Shown here in pieces: positions 10,900-25,500 of a stretch of DNA of 64,000 bases. Position 1 is the first letter of the stretch, and each line of letters opens with the position of its first letter. The DNA lies in assembly GCA_027186245.1 (NCBI GenBank), contig CP114482.1, positions 18,495,209 through 18,559,208 on the forward strand. The letters run 5' to 3'. The stretch is from Coriaria nepalensis. Lineage: Eukaryota; Streptophyta; Magnoliopsida; Cucurbitales; Coriariaceae. The notes beneath the pieces were generated by a model. That model saw only the letters and a program-made list of their open reading frames with translations, had not been told where the DNA came from and ran no database searches. Position numbers and translations under genes: made by a program.

Positions 10900-13800
10900 T
10901 TGTTTTATCTTAGAGTCATCATCTCAATGACACTTTGAAAGTCACTGATTCATTTGAAAGAAATTAAAATGAATTCTATTTTCCCACTTCGAACCCGATT
11001 TTCGTACATAACTTGCTAATGATTGTTTAAGGGCTAGGATGCATTTGTTTTATTTGAGATTCATGTCACTGAGTCTTTTTAAGGCACTAATTCATTTCAA
11101 AGAAATTTGAACGAATTCTATTTTCGCACTTCGACCACTACTTTCGCGCATCACTTGGTGATGATCTTTTGAAGACAATTATGCTTTTGCTTTATATTGT
11201 ATTCATGTCAATGAGCCTTTTCCAGACAATACATCATTTGGAAGCTATTGTAATGAACACTATTTTCCCATTTCAAGCACGACTTTCGCGTATAGCCTGC
11301 AAATGATCTTTTGAAGGGAAGTATGAATTTGTTTTGTCTTAGAGTCATCATCTCAATGACTCTTTGAAAGTCACTAATTCATTTGAAAGCAATTAAAATG
11401 AATTCTATTTTCATACTTCGAACCCGACTTTCAGACATAACTGGCTAGTGATTGTTTAAGGGCTAGTATGCATTTGTTTTATTTGAGATTCATGTCACTG
11501 AGTCTTTTTAAGTCACTAATTCATTTAAAAGAAGTTGAACGAATTCTATTTTTACACTTCAAACACTACTTTCGCGCATCACTTGCTAATGATCTTTTGA
11601 AGACAATTATGCTTTTGTTTTATCTTGTATTCATGTCAATGAGCCTTTTCCAGACAATAAATCAATTGGAAGCTATTGTAGTGATACTATTTTCCCATTT
11701 CAACCACGACTTTGGCGTATAGCCTGCAAATGATCTTTTGAAGGCAAGTATGAATTTTTTTTAACTTAGAGTCATCATCTCAATAACTTTTTGAAAGTCA
11801 CTAATTCATTTCAAAGCAATTAAAATGAATTCTATTTTCGTACTTCGAACCCAACTTTCGTACATAACTTGCTAATGATCATTTAAGGGCAAGTCTGCAG
11901 TTGTTTTTTTTTTTAGAATCATGTCAATGTGTCTTTTTACCTCTCTAATTCATTTGAAAGCAATTCGAACGAATTCTATTTTTGCACTTCAAACACTACT
12001 TTCGCGAATCACTTGCGAATCAATTGCTAATGATCTTTTTAAGACAAGTATGCATTTGTATTATCTTATATTCATGTCAATGAGCCTTTTCAAGACAATA
12101 AATTATTTGGAAGCTATTCGAATGAATTCTATTTTGGCATTTCAAACATGCCTTTCGCGTATAGCCTGCACATGATCTTTTAAAAGCATGTATGAATTTG
12201 TTTAATCTTAGAGTCATCATCTCAATGACTCTGTGAAAGTCATTGATTCATTTGAAAGCAATTAAAATGAATTCTATTTTCGCACTTCGAACCCGATTTT
12301 CCTACATAACTTGCTAATGATTGTTTATGGGCTAGTATGCATTTGTTTTATTTGAGATTCATGTCAATGAGTCGTTTTAAGTCACTAATTCATTTAAAAT
12401 AAATTTGAACGAATTCTATTTTTGCACTTCAAACACTACTTTCACGCATCACTTGCGAATGATCTTTCGAAGATAATTATGCTTTTGTTTTATCTTGTAT
12501 TCATGTCAATGAGCCTTTCCAAGACAATAAATCATTTGGAAGCTATTGTAATGAATACTATTTTCCCATTTCAAGCACGACTTTCGCGTATAGTTTGCAA
12601 ATGATCTTTTGAAGGCAAGTATGAATCTTTTTTATCTTAGTGTCATCATCTCAATGACTCTTTGAAAGTCACTAATTCGTTTGAAATCAATTAAAATGAA
12701 TTCTATTTTCGCACTTCGAACCCGACTTTCGTACATAACTTGCTAACGATTCTCTATGGGCAAGTATGCATTTGTTTTATTTGAAATTCATGTCAATGAG
12801 TCTTTTCAAGTCACTAATTCATTTGAACGAAATTCGAACGAATTCTATTTTTTCACTTCAATCACTACTTTCGTGCATCACATGCTAATGATCTATTTAA
12901 GACAAGTATGCATTTGTTTTATATTATATTGATTTTGATGAGTCTTTCCAAGACAATAAATAATCTGGAAGCCATTGGAGCGAATTCTATTTTCTCATTT
13001 CAAACACGACTATCACGCATAGCTTGTAGATTATCTTTTGAAGGGGAGTATAAATTTGTTTTATCTTAGAGTCATCATCTCAATGACTCTTTAAAAGTCA
13101 CTAATTAATATGAAACCAATTAAAATGAATTCTATTTTCGCACTTCGAACCCGACTTTCGTACATAACTTGCTAATGATCATTTAAGGGCAAGTATGTAG
13201 CTGTTTTTTTTAGAGTCATGTCAATGTGTCTTTTTACCTCTCTAATTCATTTGAAAGCAATTCGAACAAATTCTATTTTTGCACTTCAAACACTACATTT
13301 GTGAATCACTTGCAAATCACTTGCTAATGATCATTTTAAGACAAATATGCATTTGTATTATCTTATATTCATGTCAATGAGCCTTTTCAAGACAATAAAT
13401 TATTTGGAAGCAATTCGAATGAATTATATTTTGGCATTTCAAACATGCCTTTCACGTATAGCCTGCACATGATCTTTTAAAGGCGTGGATGAATTTGTTT
13501 TATCTTAAAGTCATCATCTCAATGACACTTTGAAAGTCACTGATTCATTTGAAAGAAATTAAAATGAATTCTATTTTCCCACTTCGAACCCGATTTTCGT
13601 ACATAACTTGCTAATGATTGTTTAAGGGCTAGTATGCATTTGTTTTATTTGAGATTCATGTCACTGAGTCTTTTTAAGGCACTAATTCATTTCAAAGAAA
13701 TTTGAACGAATTCTATTTTCGCACTTCGACCACTACTTTCGCGCATCACTTGGTGATGATCTTTTGAAGACAATTATGCTTTTGCTTTATATTGTATTCA

Positions 13801-16800
13801 TGTCAATGAGCCTTTTCCAGACAATACATCATTTGGAAGCTATTGTAATGAATACTATTTTCCCATTTCAAGCACGACTTTCGCGTATAGCCTGCAAATA
13901 ATCTTTTGAAGGCAAGTATGAATCTGTTTTATCTTAGAGTCATCATCTCAATGACACTTTCAAAGTCAGTAATTCATTTGAAAGCAATTAAAATGAATTC
14001 TATTTTCGCACTTCGAACCCGGCTTTCATACATAGCTTGCTAATGATTCTTTAAGGGCTAGTATGCATTTGTTTTATTTGAGATTCATGTCAATGAGTCG
14101 TTTTAAGTCACTAATTCATTTAAACGAAATTTGAATGAATTCTATTTTTGCACTTCAAACACTACTTTCACGCCTCACTTGCGAATGATCTTTCGAAGAT
14201 AATTATGCTTTCTTTTTATCTTGTATTCATGTCAATGAGCCTTTTCAAGACAATAAATCATTTGGAAGCTATTGTAATGAATACTATTTTCCCATTTCAA
14301 GCACGACTTTCGCGTATAGTTTGCAAATGATCTTTTGAAGGCAAGTATGAATCTTTTTTATCTTAGAGTCATCATCTCAATGACTCTTTTAAAGTCACTA
14401 ATTCATTTGAAAGCAATTAAAATGAATTCTATTTTCGCACTTCGAACCCGACTTTCGTACATAACTTGCTAATGATCATTTAAGGGCAAGTCTGCAGTTG
14501 TTTTTTTTTTAGAATCATGTCAATCTGTCTTTTTACCTCTCTAATTCATTTGAAAGCAATTCGAACGAATTCTATTTTTGCACTTCAAACACTACTTTCG
14601 TGAATCACTTGCGAATCAATTGCTAATGATCTTTTTAAGACAAGTATGCATTTGTATTATCTTATATTCATGTCAATGAGCCTTTTCAAGACAATAAATT
14701 ATTTGGAAGCTATTCGAATGAATTCTATTTTGGCATTTCAAACATGCCTTTCGCGTATAGCCTGCACATGATCTTTTAAAAGCATGTATGAATTTGTTTA
14801 ATCTTAGAGTCATCATCTCAATGACTCTGTGAAAGTCACTGATTCATTTGAAAGAAATTAAAATGAATTCTATTTTCCCACTTCGAACCCGATTTTCGTA
14901 CATAACTTGCTAATGATTGTTTAAGGGCTAGTATGCATTTGTTTTATTTGAGATTCATGTCACTGAGTGTTTTTAAGGCATTAATTCATTTCAAAGAAAT
15001 TTGAACGAATTCTATTTTCGCACTTCGACCACTACTTTCGCGCATCACTTGGTGATGATCTTTTGAAGACAATTATGCTTTTGCTTTATATTGTATTCAT
15101 GTCAATGAGCCTTTTCCAGACAATACATCATTTGGAAGCTATTGTAATGAATACTATTTTCCCATTTCAAGCACGACTTTCGCGTATAGCCTGCAAATGA
15201 TCTTTTGAAGGGAAGTATGAATTTGTTTTATCTTAGAGTCATCATCTCAATGACTCTTTGAAAGTCACTAATTCATTTGAAAGCAATTAAAATGAATTCT
15301 ATTTTCATACTTCGAACCCGACTTTCGGACATAACTGGCTAGTGATTGTTTAAGGGCTAGTATGCATTTGTTTTATTTGAGATTCATGTCACTGAGTCTT
15401 TTTAAGTCACTAATTCATTTAAAAGAAGTTGAACGAATTCTATTTTTACACTTCAAACACTACTTTCGCGCATCACTTGCTAATGATCTTTTGAAGACAA
15501 TTATGCTTTTGTTTTATCTTGTATTCATGTCAATGAGCCTTTTCCAGACAATAAATCAATTGGAAGCTATTGTAGTGATACTATTTTCCCATTTCAACCA
15601 CGACTTTGGCGTATAGCCTGCAAATGATCTTTTGAAGGCAAGTATGAATTTTTTTTAACTTAGAGTCATCATCTCAATAACTCTTTGAAAGTCACTAATT
15701 CATTTCAAAGCAATTAAAATGAATTCTATTTTCGTACTTCGAACCCAACTTTCGTACATAACTTGCTAATGATCATTTAAGGGCAAGTCTGCAGTTGTTT
15801 TTTTTTTTAGAATCATGTCAATGTGTCTTTTTACCTCTCTAATTCATTTGAAAGCAATTCGAACGAATTCTATTTTTGCACTTCAAACACTACTTTCGCG
15901 AATCACTTGCGAATCAATTGCTAATGATCTTTTTAAGACAAGTATGCATTTGTATTATCTTATATTCATGTCAATGAGCCTTTTCAAGACAATAAATTAT
16001 TTGAAAGCTATTCGAATGAATTCTATTTTGGCATTTCAAACATGCCTTTCGCGTATAGCCTGCACATGATCTTTTAAAAGCATGTATGAATTTGTTTAAT
16101 CTTAGAGTCATCATCTCAATGACTCTGTGAAAGTCACTGATTCATTTGAAAGCAATTAAAATGAATTCTATTTTCGCAGTTCGAACCCGATTTTCCTACA
16201 TAACTTGCTAATGATTGTTTATGGGCTAGTATGCATTTGTTTTATTTGAGATTCATGTCAATGAGTCGTTTTAAGTCACTAATTCATTTAAAATAAATTT
16301 GAACGAATTCTATTTTTGCACTTCAAACACTACTTTCACGCATCACTTGCGAATGATCTTTCGAAGATAATTATGCTTTTGTTTTATCTTGTGTTCATGT
16401 CAATGAGCCTTTCCAAGACAATAAATCATTTGGAAGCTATTGTAATGAATACTATTTTCCCATTTCAAGCACGACTTTCGCGTATAGTTTGCAAATGATC
16501 TTTTGAAGGCAAGTATGAATCTTTTTTATCTTTGTGTCATCATCTCAATGACTCTTTGAAAGTCACTAATTCATTTGAAATCAATTAAAATGAATTCTAT
16601 TTTCCCACTTCGAACCCGACTTTCGTACATAACTTGCTAACGATTCTCTATGGGCAAGTATGCATTTGTTTTATTTGAAATTCATGTCAATGAGTCTTTT
16701 CAAGTCACTAATTCATTTGAACGAAATTCGAACGAATTCTATTTTTTCACTTCAATCACTACTTTCGTGCATCACATGCTAATGATCTATTTAAGACAAG

Positions 16801-18364
16801 TATGCATTTGTTTTATATTATATTGATTTTGATGAGTCTTTCCAAGACAATAAATAATCTGGAAGCCATTGGAGCGAATTCTATTTTCGCATTTCAAACA
16901 CGACTATCACGCATAGCTTGCAGATTATCTTTTGAAGGGGAGTATAAATTTGTTTTATCTTAGAGTCATCATCTCAATGACTCTTTAAAAGTCACTAATT
17001 AATTTGAAACCAATTAAAATGAATTCTATTTTCGCACTTCGAACCCGACTTTCGTACATAACTTGCTAATGATCATTTAAGGGCAAGTATGTAGCTGTCT
17101 TTTTTTAGAGTCATGTCAATGTGTCTTTTTACCTCTCTAATTCATTTGAAAGCAATTCGAACGAATTCTATTTTTGCACTTCAAACACTACATTTGTGAA
17201 TCACTTGCGAATCACTTGCTAATGATCATTTTAAGACAAATATGCATTTGTATTATCTTATATTCATGTCAATGAGCCTTTTCAAGACAATAAATTATTT
17301 GGAAGCAATTTGAATGAATTATATTTTGGCATTTCAAACATGCCTTTCAAGTATAGCCTGCACATGATCTTTTAAAGGCGTGTATGAATTTGTTTTATCT
17401 TAGATTCATCATCTGAATGACACTTTGAAAGTCACTGATTCATTTGAAAGAAATTAAAATGAATTCTATTTTCCCACTTCGAACCCGATTTTCGTACATA
17501 ACTCGCTAATGATTGTTTAAGGGCTAGTATGCATTTGTTTTATTTGAGATTCATGTCACTGAGTCTTTTTAAGGCACTAATTCATTTCAAAGAAATTTGA
17601 ACGAATTCAATTTTCGCACTTCGACCACTACTTTCGCGCATCACTTGGTGATGATCTTTTGAAGACAATTATGCTTTTGCTTTATATTGTATTCATGTCA
17701 ATGAGCCTTTTCCAGACAATACATCATTTGGAAGCTATTGTAATGAATACTATTTTCCCATTTCAAGCACGACTTTTGGCGAATAGCCTGCAAATAATCT
17801 TTTGAAGGCAAGTATGAATCTGTTTTATCTTAGAGTCATCATCTCAATGACACTTTCAAAGTCAGTAATTCATTTGAAAGCAATTAAAATGAATTCTATT
17901 TTCGCACTTCGAACCCAGCTTTCATACATAGCTTGCTAATGATTCTTTAAGGGCTAGTATGCATTTGTTTATTTGAGATTCATGTCAATGAGTCGTTTTA
18001 ATTCACTAATTCATTTAAAAGAAATTTGAACGAATTCTATTTTTGCACTTCAAACACTACTTTCACGCATCACTTGCGAATGATCTTTCGAAGATAATTA
18101 TGCTTTTGTTTTATCTTGTATTCATGTCAATGAGCCTTTTCAAGACAATAAATCATTTGGAAGCTATGGTAATGAATACTATTTTCCCATTTCAAGCACG
18201 ACTTTCGCGTATAGTTTGCAAATGATCTTTCGAAGGCAAGTATGAATCTTTTTTATCTTAGGGTCATCATCTCAATGACTCTTTTAAAGTCACTAATTCA
18301 TTTGAAAGCAATTAAAATGAATTCTATTTTCGCACTTCGAACCCGACTTTCGTACATAACTTGC
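10900..18364 (+). repeat. 3,894 bp 27-mer HOR, about two copies
   Basis: Sequence from about 10.9-14.46 kb recurs at +3,894 bp. Examples are the T2 A monomer with TTTAAAAGAAGTTGAAC (11.5 and 15.4 kb), the CAATTGGAAGC variant (11.67 and 15.56 kb) and the TTTGGCGTATAGCC variant. The arithmetic fits exactly: 27 x 143 = 3,861, plus three 11 bp duplications = 3,894. The two copies diverge abruptly near 14,460/18,365, where one continues with T3 and the other with T1. Scattered single-base differences separate the copies. Confidence 0.82.
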
Positions 18365-20099
18365 TAACGATTCTCTAAGGGCAAGTATGCGTTTGTTTTA
18401 TTTGAAATTCATGTCAATGAGTCTTTTCAAGTCACTAATTCATTTGAACGAAATTCGAACGAATTCTATTTTTTCACTTCAATCACTACTTTCGTGCATC
18501 ACATGCTAATGATCTATTTAGGACAAGTATGCATTTGTTTTATCTTATATTGATTTTGATGAGTCTTTCCAAGACAATAAATAATCTGTAAGCCATTGGA
18601 GCGAATTCTATTTTCGCATTTCAAACACGACTATCACGCATAGCTTGCAGATTATCTTTTGAAGGGGAGTATAAATTTGTTTTATCTTACAGTCATCATC
18701 TCAAAGACTCTTTAAAAGTCACTAATTAATTTGAAACCAATTAAAATGAATTCTATTTTCGCACTTCGAACCCGACTTTCGTACATAACTTGCTAATGAT
18801 CATTTAAGGGCAAGTATGTAGCTGTTTTTTTTAGAGTAATGTCAATGTGTCTTTTTACCTCTCTAATTCATTTACAAGCAATTCGAACGAATTCTATTTT
18901 TGCACTTCAAACACTACTTTTGCGAATCACTTGCTAATGATCATTTTAAGACAAATATGCATTTGTATTATCTTATATTCGTGTCAATGAGCCTTTTCAA
19001 GACAATAAATTATTTGGAAGGTATTCGAATGAATTATATTTTGGCATTTCAAACATGCCTTTCACGTATAGCCTGCACATGATCTTTTAAAGGCGTGTAT
19101 GAATTTGTTTTATCTTAGAGTCATCATCTCAATGACACTTTCAAAGTCACTGATTCATTTGAAAGAAATTAAAATGAATTCTATTTTCGCACTTCGAACC
19201 CGATTTTCGTACATAACTTGCTAATGATTGTTTAAGGGCTAGTATGCATTTGTTTTATTTGAGATTCATGTCACTGAGTCTTTTTAAGGCACTAATTCAT
19301 TTCAAAGAAATTTGAACGAATTCTATTTTAGCACTTCAACCACTACTTTCGCGCATCACATGCTACTGATCTTTTGATGACAATTATGCTTTTGTTTTAT
19401 ATTGTATTGATGTCAATGAGCCTTTTCTAGACAATACATCATTTGGAAGCTATTGTAATGAATACTATTTTCCCATTTCAAGCACGACTTTCGCGTATAG
19501 CCTGCAAATAATCTTTCGAAGGCCAGTATGAATTTGTTTTATCTTAGAGTCATCATCTCAATGACTCTTTGAAAGTCACTAATTCATTTGAAAGCAATTA
19601 AAATGAATTATATTTTCGCACTTCGAACCTGACTTTCGTACATAACTTGCTAATGATTCTTTAAGGGTAAGTGTGGATTTGTTTTATTTGAAATTCATTT
19701 CAACGAGTCTTTTCAAGTCACTAATTCATTTGAACGAAATTCGAAAGAATTCTATTTTCTCACTTCAATCACTACTTTCGTGCATCACATGCTAATGATC
19801 TATTTAGGACAAGTATGCATTTGTTTTATCTTATATTGATTTTGATGAGTCTTTCCAAGACAATAAATAATCTGGAAGCAATTTGAGCGAATTCTATTTT
19901 CGCATTTCAAACACGACTATCACGCATAGCTTGCTGATTATTTTTTGAAGGCGAGTATAAATTAGTTTTATCTTAGAGTCATCATCTCAAAGACTCTTTA
20001 AAAGTCACCAATTAATTTGAAACCAATTAAAATGAATTCTATTTTCGCACTTCGAACCCGACTTTCATACATAACTTGCTAATGATCATTTAAGGGCAA

Positions 20100-23000
20100 G
20101 TATGTAGCTGTTTTTTTTAGAGTCATGTCAATGTGTCTTTTTACCTCTCTAATTCATTTGAAAGCAATTCGAACGAATTCTATTTTTGCACTTCAAACAC
20201 TACTTTCGCGAATCACCTGCGAATCACTTGCTACTGATCTTTTTAAGACAAGTATGCATTTGTATTATCTTATATTCATGTCGATGGGCCTTTTCAAGAC
20301 AATAAATTATTTTGAAGCTATTCGAATGAATTCTATTTCGGCATTTCAAACATGCCTCTCGCGTATAGCCTGCACATGATCTTTCAAAGGCATGTATGAA
20401 TATATTTTATCGTACAGTCATCATCTCAATGACTCTTTGCAAGTCACTGATTCATTTGAAAGCAATTAAAATGAATTCTATTTTAGCACTTCTGAACCGA
20501 TTTTCGTACATAACTTGCTAATGATTGTTTAAGGTCTAGTATGCATTTGTTTTATTTGAGATTCACGTCACTAAGCCTTTTTAAGTCACTAATTCATTTA
20601 AAAGAAATTTGAACAAATTATATTTTTTGCACTTCAACCACTACTTTTGCGCATCACTTGCTAATGATCTTTTGAAGACAATTATGCTTTTGTTTTATAT
20701 TGTATTCATGTCAATGAGCCTTTTCCAGACAAGACATCATGTGGAAGCTATTGTAATAAATACCATTTTCCCATTTCAAGCACGACTTTCCCGTGTAGCC
20801 TGCAAATGATCTTTTGAAGGCAAGTATGAATTTGCTTTATCTTGGAGTCATTATCTTAATGACTCTTTGAAAGTCAGTAATTCATTTCAAGGCAATTAAA
20901 ATGAATTCTATTTTCGTACTTCGAACCCGACTTTCGTACATAACTTGCTAATGAATCTTTAAGGGCTAGTATGCATTTGTTTTGTTCGAGATTCATGTCA
21001 ATGAGTCTTTTTAAGTCACTAATTCATTTCAAAGAAATTTGAATGAATTCTAATTTTACACTTGAAACACTACTTTCGCGCATCACTTGCTACTGATCTT
21101 TTGAAGACAATTATGCTTTTGTTTTATCTTGTATTCATGTCAATGAGCCTTTTCAAGACAATAAATCATTTGGAAGCTATTGTAGTGAATACTATTTTTC
21201 CATTTCAAGGACGACTTTCACGTATAGCCTGCAAATGATCTTTTCAAGGCAAGTATGAATTTTTTTTATCGTAGAGTCATCACCTCAACAACTCTTTGAA
21301 AGTCACTAATTCATTTGAAAGCAATTAAAATGAATTATATTTTCGCACTTCGAACCCGACTTTCGTACATAACTTGCTAATGATTCTTTAAGGGTAAGTG
21401 TGGATTTGTTTTATTTGAAATTCATGTCAATGAGTCTTTTCAAGTCACTAATTTATTTGAACGAAATTCGAACGAATTCTATTTTTGCACTTTAAACACT
21501 ACTTTTGCGCATCACATGCTAATGATCTTTTTGAGACAAGTATCCATTTGTTTTCTCTTATATTGATGTCAATGAGTCTTTCCAAGACAATAAATAATTT
21601 GGAAGTCATTGGAGCGAATACTACTTTCGCATTTGAAACACGACTATCACGCATAGCTTGCAGATGATTTTTTTAAGGCGAGTATAAATTTGTTTTATCT
21701 TGGAGTCATCATCCCAATGACTCTTTAAAAGTCACTAATTAATTTGAAACCAATTAAAATGAATTCTATTTTTGCACTTCGAACCCGACTTTCATACATA
21801 ACTTGCTAATGATCATTTAACGGCAAGTATGCAGTCGTTTTTTTGGAGAATCATGTCAATGTGTCTTTTTACCTCTCTAATTCATTTAAAAGCAATTCGA
21901 ACGAATTCTAATTTTGCATTTCATACACTACTTTCGCGAATCACATGCGAATCACTTGCTAATGATGTTTTTAAGACAAGTATGCGTTTGTATTATCTTA
22001 TATTCATGTCAATCGGCCTTTTCAAGACAATAAATTATTTTGAAGCTATTCGAATGAATTCTATTTTGGCATTTCAAACATGCCTTTCGCGTATAGCCTG
22101 CACATGATCTTTCAAAGGCATGTATGAATATATTTTATCTTAGAGTCATCATCTCAATGACTCTTTGAAAGTCACTGATTCATTGGAAAGCAATTAAAAT
22201 GAATTCTATTTTAGCGCTTCGAAACCGATTTTCGTACATAACTTGCTAATGATTGTTTAAGGTCTAGTATGCATTTGTTTTATTTGAGATTCACGTCACT
22301 AAGTCTTTTTAAGTCACTAATTCATTTAAAAGAAATTTGAACGAATTATAGTTTTGCACTTCAACCACTACTTTCGCGCATCACTTGCTAATGATCTTTT
22401 GAAGACAATTATGCTTTTGTTTTATCTTGTATTCATGTCAATGAGCCTTTTCAAGACAATAAATTATTTGGAAGCTATTGTAGTGAATACTATTTTGCCA
22501 TTTCAAGCACGACTTTCGCGTATAGCCTGCAAATGATTTTTTGAAGGCAAGTATGAATTTTTTTATCTTAGAGTCATCATCTCAATAACTCTTCGAAAGT
22601 CACTAATTCATTTGAAAGCAATTAAAATGAATTATATTTTCGCACTTCGAACCCGACTTTAGTACATAACTTGCTAATGATTCTTTAAGGGTAAGTGTGG
22701 ATTTGTTTTATTTGAAATTCATGTCAATGAGTCTTTTCAAGTCACTTATTCTTTTGAACGAAATTCGAACGAATTCTATTTTTTCACTTTAAACACTACT
22801 TTCGCACATCACATACTAATGATCTTTTGAAGACAAGTATGCATTTGTTTTATCTTATATTGATGTCAATGAGTCTTTCCAAGACAATAAATAATCTGGA
22901 AGTCATTGGAGCGAATACTACTTTCGCATTTCAAACACGACTATCACGCATAGCTTGCAGATGATTTTTTTAAGGCGAGTATAAACTTGTTTTATCTTGG

Positions 23001-24250
23001 AGTCATCATCCCAATGACTCTTTAAAAGTCACTAATTAATTTGAAACCATTTAAAATGAATTCTATTTTCGCACGTCGAACCCGACTTTCGTACATAACT
23101 TGCTAATGATCATTTAAGGGCAAGTATGCAGTTGTTTTTTTGGAGAATCATGTCAATGTCTCTTTTTACCTCTCTAATTCATTTAAAAGCAATCCGAACG
23201 AATTCTATTTTTGCACTTCAAACACTACTTTCGCGAATCACTTTCGAATCACTTGCTAATGATCTTTTTAAGACAAGTATGCATTTATATTATCTTATAT
23301 TCATGTCGATGGGCCTTTTCAAGACAATAATTTATTATGAAGCTATTCGAATGAATTCTATTTTGGCAATTCAAACATGCCTTTCGCGTATAGCCTGCAC
23401 ATGATCTTTCAAAGGCATGTATGAATATATTTTATCTTAGAGTCATCATCTCAATGACTCTTTGAAAGTCACTAATTCATTTGAAGGCAATTAAAATGAA
23501 TTCTATTTTCATACTTCGAACCCGACTTTCGTACATAACTTGCTAATGATTGTTTAAGGTCTAGTATGCATTTGTTTTATTTGAGATTCACGTCACTGAG
23601 TCTTTTTAAGTCACTAATTCATTTAAAAGAAATTTGAACGAATTCTATTTTTGCACTTCAACCACTACTTTCGCGCATCACTTGCTAATGATCTTTTGAA
23701 GACAATTATGCTTTTGTTTTATATTGTATTCATGTCAATGAGCCTTTTCCAGACAAGACATCGTTTGGAAGGTATTGTAATAAATACCATTTTCCCATTT
23801 CAAGAACGACTTTCGCGTATAGCCTGCAAATGATCTTTTGAAGGCAAGTATGAATTTGCTTTATCTAAGAGTCATTATCTCAATGACTCTTTGAAAGTCA
23901 CTAATTCATTTGAAGGCAATTAAAATGAATTCTATTTTCGTACTTCGAACCCGACTTTCGTACATAACTTGCTAATGAATCTTAAAGGGCTAGTATGCAT
24001 TTGTTTTGTTCGAGATTCATGTCAATGAGTCTTTTTAAGTCACTAATTCATTTAAAAGAAATTTGAACGAATTCTATTTTTACACTTCAAACACTACTTT
24101 CGCGCATCACTTGCTAATGATCTTTTGAAGACAATTATGCTTTTGTTTTATCTTATATTCATGTCAATGAGCCTTTTCAAGACAATAAATCATTTGGAAG
24201 CTATTGTTGTGAATACTATTTTTCCATTTTAAGAACGACTTTCACGTATA
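20100..24250 (+). repeat. Overlapping 9-mer (1,297 bp) and 21-mer (~3,024 bp) duplications
   Basis: The GGAAGTCATT variant at 21,601 recurs at 22,898 (offset 1,297), and the following T1-C and T3 monomers match as well. The T2 B monomer at about 20,627, with AAGACATC in place of the usual AATAAATC, matches the one at 23,651 (offset 3,024). The rare TTTGTTCGAGATTC variant of A recurs at the same offset (about 20.98 and 24.01 kb). 21 x 143 + 2 x 11 = 3,025, which agrees within 1 bp. Confidence 0.7.
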
Positions 24251-24464
24251 GCCTGCAAATGATATTTTGAAGCCAAGTATGAATTTTTTTATCTTAGAGT
24301 CATCATCTCAATAACACTTTGAAAGTCACTAATTCATTTGAAAGCAATTGAAATGAATTCTATTTTTGCACTTCGAACCCGACTTTCATACATAACTTGC
24401 TAATGATCATTTAAGGGCAAGTATGCAGTCGTTTTTTTGGAGAATCATGTCAATGAGTCTTTTT

Positions 24465-25500
24465 AAGTCACTAATTCATTTATAAAAATTTCAACGAATT
24501 ATATTTTTGCATTTCAAACACTACTTTCGCGCATCACTTGCTAATGATCTTTCGAAGACAATTATGCTTTTGTTTTATTTTGTATTCATTTCAATGAGCC
24601 TTTCCCAGACAATAAATCATTTGGAAGCTATTGTAGTGAATACTATTTTCCCATTTCAAGCACGACTTTCGCGTATGGCCTGCAAATGATCTTTTGAAGG
24701 CAAGTATGAATTTTTTTTATCTTAGAGTCATCATCTCAATAACTCGTTGAAAGTCACTAATTCATTTCAAAGCAATTAAAATGAATTCTATTTTCGCACT
24801 TCGAACCTAACTTTCGTACATAACTTGCTAATGATCATTTGAAGACAATTATGCTTTTGTTTTATCTTGTATTCATGTCAATGAGCCTTTTCAAGACAAT
24901 AAATCATTCGGAATCTACTGGAATGAATTCTATTTTGGCATTTCAAACATGCCTTTCGCGTATAGCCTACAAATCATCTTTTGAAGGCAAGTATGAATTT
25001 GTTTTATCTTAGAGTCATCATCTCAATGACTCTTTGAAAGTCACTAATTCATTTTAAAGAAATTAAAATGAATTCTATTTTCGAACATCGAACCCGACTT
25101 TCGTACATAACTTGCTAATGATTCTTTAAGCGCTAGTATGCATTTGTTTTATTTGAGATTTATGTCATTGAGTCTTTTTAAGTCACTAATTCATTTATAA
25201 AAATTTCAACGAATTATATTTTTACATTTCAAACACTACTTTCGCACATCACTTGCTAATGATCTTTCGAAGACAATTATGCTTTTGTTTTATTTTGTAT
25301 TCATTTCAATGAGCCTTTCCCAGACAATAAATCATTTGGAAGCTATTGTAGTGAATACTATTTTCTCATTTCAAGCACGACTTTCGCGTATAGCCTGCAA
25401 ATGATCTTTTGAAGGCAAGTATGAATTTTTTTAGTCTTAGAGTCTTCATCTCAATAACTGGTTGAAAGTCATTAATTCATTTCAAAGCAATTAAAAGGAA
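24465..25500 (+). repeat. 715 bp (5-mer) duplication
   Basis: A variant A-B-C segment with TATAAAAATTTCAACG, TTTTATTTTGTATTCATTTC and CCTTTCCCAGAC occurs at about 24,465-24,790 and again at about 25,180-25,505, offset 715 bp = 5 x 143. Five is not a multiple of three, and the A/B hybrid between the copies explains the register change. Confidence 0.75.
24793..24934 (+). repeat. A/B hybrid monomer
   Basis: Begins as A (TTCGCACTTCGAACC) and changes after GCTAATGATCATTTGAAGAC into B of the T2 kind (CAATTATGCTTTTG). It ends before a C at 24,935. Its downstream part has the rare CATTCGGAATCTACTGG variant also seen near 38.67, 39.10 and 60.23 kb. The switch lies in the AATGATC block shared by A and B, as in the hybrid at 7326. 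Confidence 0.82.

Larger units (their letters stand above)
8387..18364 (+). repeat. Continuous 1,297 bp nonamer array
   Basis: Nonamers start at 8387, 9684, 10981, 12279, 13576, 14875, 16173 and 17470 (the last only partly in register). The 11 bp duplication in the T3 B monomer recurs with spacing 1297, 1297, 1298, 1297, 1299, 1298 and 1298 bp from 8,114 to 17,198. Trimer order per nonamer, read from motifs, is T2-T1-T3, T2-T1-T3, T2-T2-T3, T2-T1-T3, T2-T2-T3, T2-T2-T3, T2-T1-T3, then T2-T2 before the pattern shifts. The middle slot is therefore variable, while the first and third are fixed. Confidence 0.88.
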
